A DNA stretch of 64,000 nt from Sphingopyxis sp. CCNWLW2 (GTDB taxonomy: Bacteria; Pseudomonadota; Alphaproteobacteria; Sphingomonadales; Sphingomonadaceae): positions 620,001 through 684,000 of the forward strand of contig NZ_JBAWKJ010000003.1 in NCBI RefSeq assembly GCF_037095755.1, read 5' to 3'. Positions 62,946-64,000 of the stretch are shown here, piece after piece. The position numbers and the translations under genes were made by a program. The first letter of the stretch is position 1. Each line of letters begins with the position of its first letter. Below the pieces are notes generated by a model, which was given only the letters and a program-made list of their open reading frames with translations, did no database searches and was not told the DNA's origin.

Positions 62946-64000
62946 TCAGTGCGCAAGTTCGAGGATCTGCCCCTCCGACGTCAGTCTTGCGCGAAGCTTG
63001 TCATAGTCGACATCCTGCACGGCGATCCGGTCGTCGATCGCGATCGATGACGCTGCGGCCGCGGACTGGCCGAGGATCATAAACACCGGCTCCATTCGGA
63101 TCGAGCCATAGGCAATATGCGACGCCGACAGCGCGACTGGGACCAGCAGGTTCGTGGCTTCGCGCTTTTTCGGCACGATCGCGTCGTAGCTGATCGGATA
63201 GGCGCGGCCGGGGCTGATCTCGATATTGCCCTCGTTGCGGGCGAAGCCGCGCGCGTCGACGATCCGCTGCACATTATGCGAATCCATGTTGTACGAGCCC
63301 ATGCCGACGGGCCGCGGCGTCGGCTTGGCGCCGCGCAAATGCGGTTCGGTCATCACGAAGTCGGAGACCATGCGGCGCGCTTCGCGCACATACATTTCGC
63401 GCGGCCAGTGACCGGTGCTGGCAAACTCGTCCTTGCAGAGGCCCCATTTCGACATTTCCGCGCGGGTCTCGGCGGGCACGCCGGGGTCGTTCGCCATGAA
63501 CCACAGCAGCCCCTGCTGATAGGTCGTGTGCTCGCGCGCGATCGCGGCGCGATCGGCATCGCTGCCCTCGGGATAACCATAGTTCATCCCGATATTATCG
63601 AACGAGAAGGCGCCGAAATTATTCGTGTCGGTCTTGCCGTTGGGGATGCGGTCGAACTTGCGGAAATAGTCGCGGTGGCCGGCGTCCATATAGCGCTGGA
63701 GCAATATATACTGGCTCGCGTCATAACCTGCGGGCTTGGGGAAGGGCACGCGGTTCGCCGGCACGTCGGTCAGGCACATGCGATAGGTATAGGCCTGGAT
63801 CTTGCGGTCGGCGGTGCCGTCGCGTGCCGGGCGTTCGGCGCTGATCCGCGGCACCAGCCCGCTCGAGGGATCGCCGGGCAAGCGATACGGGTCGATTTCG
63901 AGCGTGAACTGGTGGTTGGTGGTGTTCGCGAGCTGGACGCCGTTGAGCGTCTCGCCATAGGTCGCGTTGCTCTCACGCCCGACGGTAAAGCTGATGCCCG
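62946..64000 (-). CDS. FAD-dependent oxidoreductase, C-terminal part (runs off the window)
   Basis: About 350 residues are present and the frame stays open to the window edge, so the N-terminal FAD-binding GxGxxG part is outside. The visible part contains HQFTLEIDPYRLPGDPSSGLVP, TYRMCLTDVPANRVPFPKPAGYD, GRAYPISYDAIVPKKREATNLLVPVALSASHIAYGSIRMEPVFMILGQSAAAA, the typical C-terminus of the PF12831 (FAD_oxidored) family often found with glycoside or uronate breakdown. The motif RMEPVFMILGQSAA holds the family's final FAD-contact strand. The stop at 62946 is convergent to the AraC gene, 50 bp away. Confidence 0.8.
   Translation of the reverse strand, partial: GISFTVGRESNATYGETLNGVQLANTTNHQFTLEIDPYRLPGDPSSGLVPRISAERPARDGTADRKIQAYTYRMCLTDVPANRVPFPKPAGYDASQYILLQRYMDAGHRDYFRKFDRIPNGKTDTNNFGAFSFDNIGMNYGYPEGSDADRAAIAREHTTYQQGLLWFMANDPGVPAETRAEMSKWGLCKDEFASTGHWPREMYVREARRMVSDFVMTEPHLRGAKPTPRPVGMGSYNMDSHNVQRIVDARGFARNEGNIEISPGRAYPISYDAIVPKKREATNLLVPVALSASHIAYGSIRMEPVFMILGQSAAAASSIAIDDRIAVQDVDYDKLRARLTSEGQILELAH

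Overview
The window is high-GC alphaproteobacterial DNA. Several traits point to Sphingomonadales, probably a Sphingopyxis or Sphingobium-like genome: two large TonB-dependent receptors, an ECF sigma/FecR/receptor cascade, FixLJ-type regulators, many alpha/beta hydrolases, a Rieske ring-hydroxylating oxygenase, and a tRNA-Tyr 3' part of alphaproteobacterial type. The species cannot be fixed from this sequence alone.

Layout. 1-0.9 kb is a scar: frameshifted pieces of SRAP/YedK-like genes, an IS66-type transposase remnant and a 12-bp tandem repeat. 0.9-3.2 kb holds four overlapping or closely spaced minus-strand genes: an MbcA/ParS-type (DUF2384) antitoxin-like protein, a MobA/MobL-like protein and two unrecognised proteins. 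3.8-5.8 kb has a TMEM175-like channel and an orphan, frameshifted cytochrome b. 5.8-11.7 kb is signal transduction: a FixL/FixJ-like pair, and a NarL-type regulator coupled to a periplasmic beta-propeller sensor kinase. 11.8-31 kb is a redox and detoxification region: an ArsR unit with two operator palindromes, NmrA-like reductase, AhpD-like protein, GST, a hydrolase-OsmC fusion, azoreductase with a MocR regulator, a ferritin-like/ferredoxin/double-CDGSH protein, SDR, a second FixLJ-like set, hydrolases and an MBL-fold enzyme. 31-40.6 kb is a minus-strand surface module: autotransporter, TIGR03032 protein, ECF sigma, FecR and STN-type TonB receptor, followed by an uncharacterised protein. 40.9-49.7 kb returns to detoxification: haloperoxidase-like hydrolase, dienelactone hydrolase, catalase, epoxide hydrolase, SDRs, LysR, SnoaL-like protein and a small outer-membrane barrel.

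At 49.9-50.2 kb a tRNA-Tyr gene lacking its 5' part is followed by the N-terminal stub of a tyrosine recombinase. This marks a junction of integrated elements, so some or all of the DNA to its left may be an island. Beyond it lie a Rieske oxygenase/hydrolase pair with a divergent TetR gene and two palindromic operators. Next comes a seven-gene minus-strand catabolic operon plus a TonB receptor (61.7 to 53.0 kb): quinone oxidoreductase, TauD-type dioxygenase, BKACE enzyme, small hydrolase, CMD-like protein, MFS carrier and YeiH/TauZ-type exporter. An AraC-type gene is divergent to it, and an identical 17-bp motif lies upstream of both the operon and the receptor. The window ends inside an FAD-dependent oxidoreductase.

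How the parts fit. The middle region looks like a stress and xenobiotic-detoxification island under two paralogous two-component systems and several local repressors. The right-hand part looks like uptake and breakdown of a specific substrate; TauD plus a PSE-family exporter suggests an organosulfur compound. The most unusual assemblies are the autotransporter/TIGR03032/ECF-FecR-TBDT module, the 17-bp-motif catabolic regulon, the DUF2384/MobA-like operon and the multi-cluster CDGSH protein.
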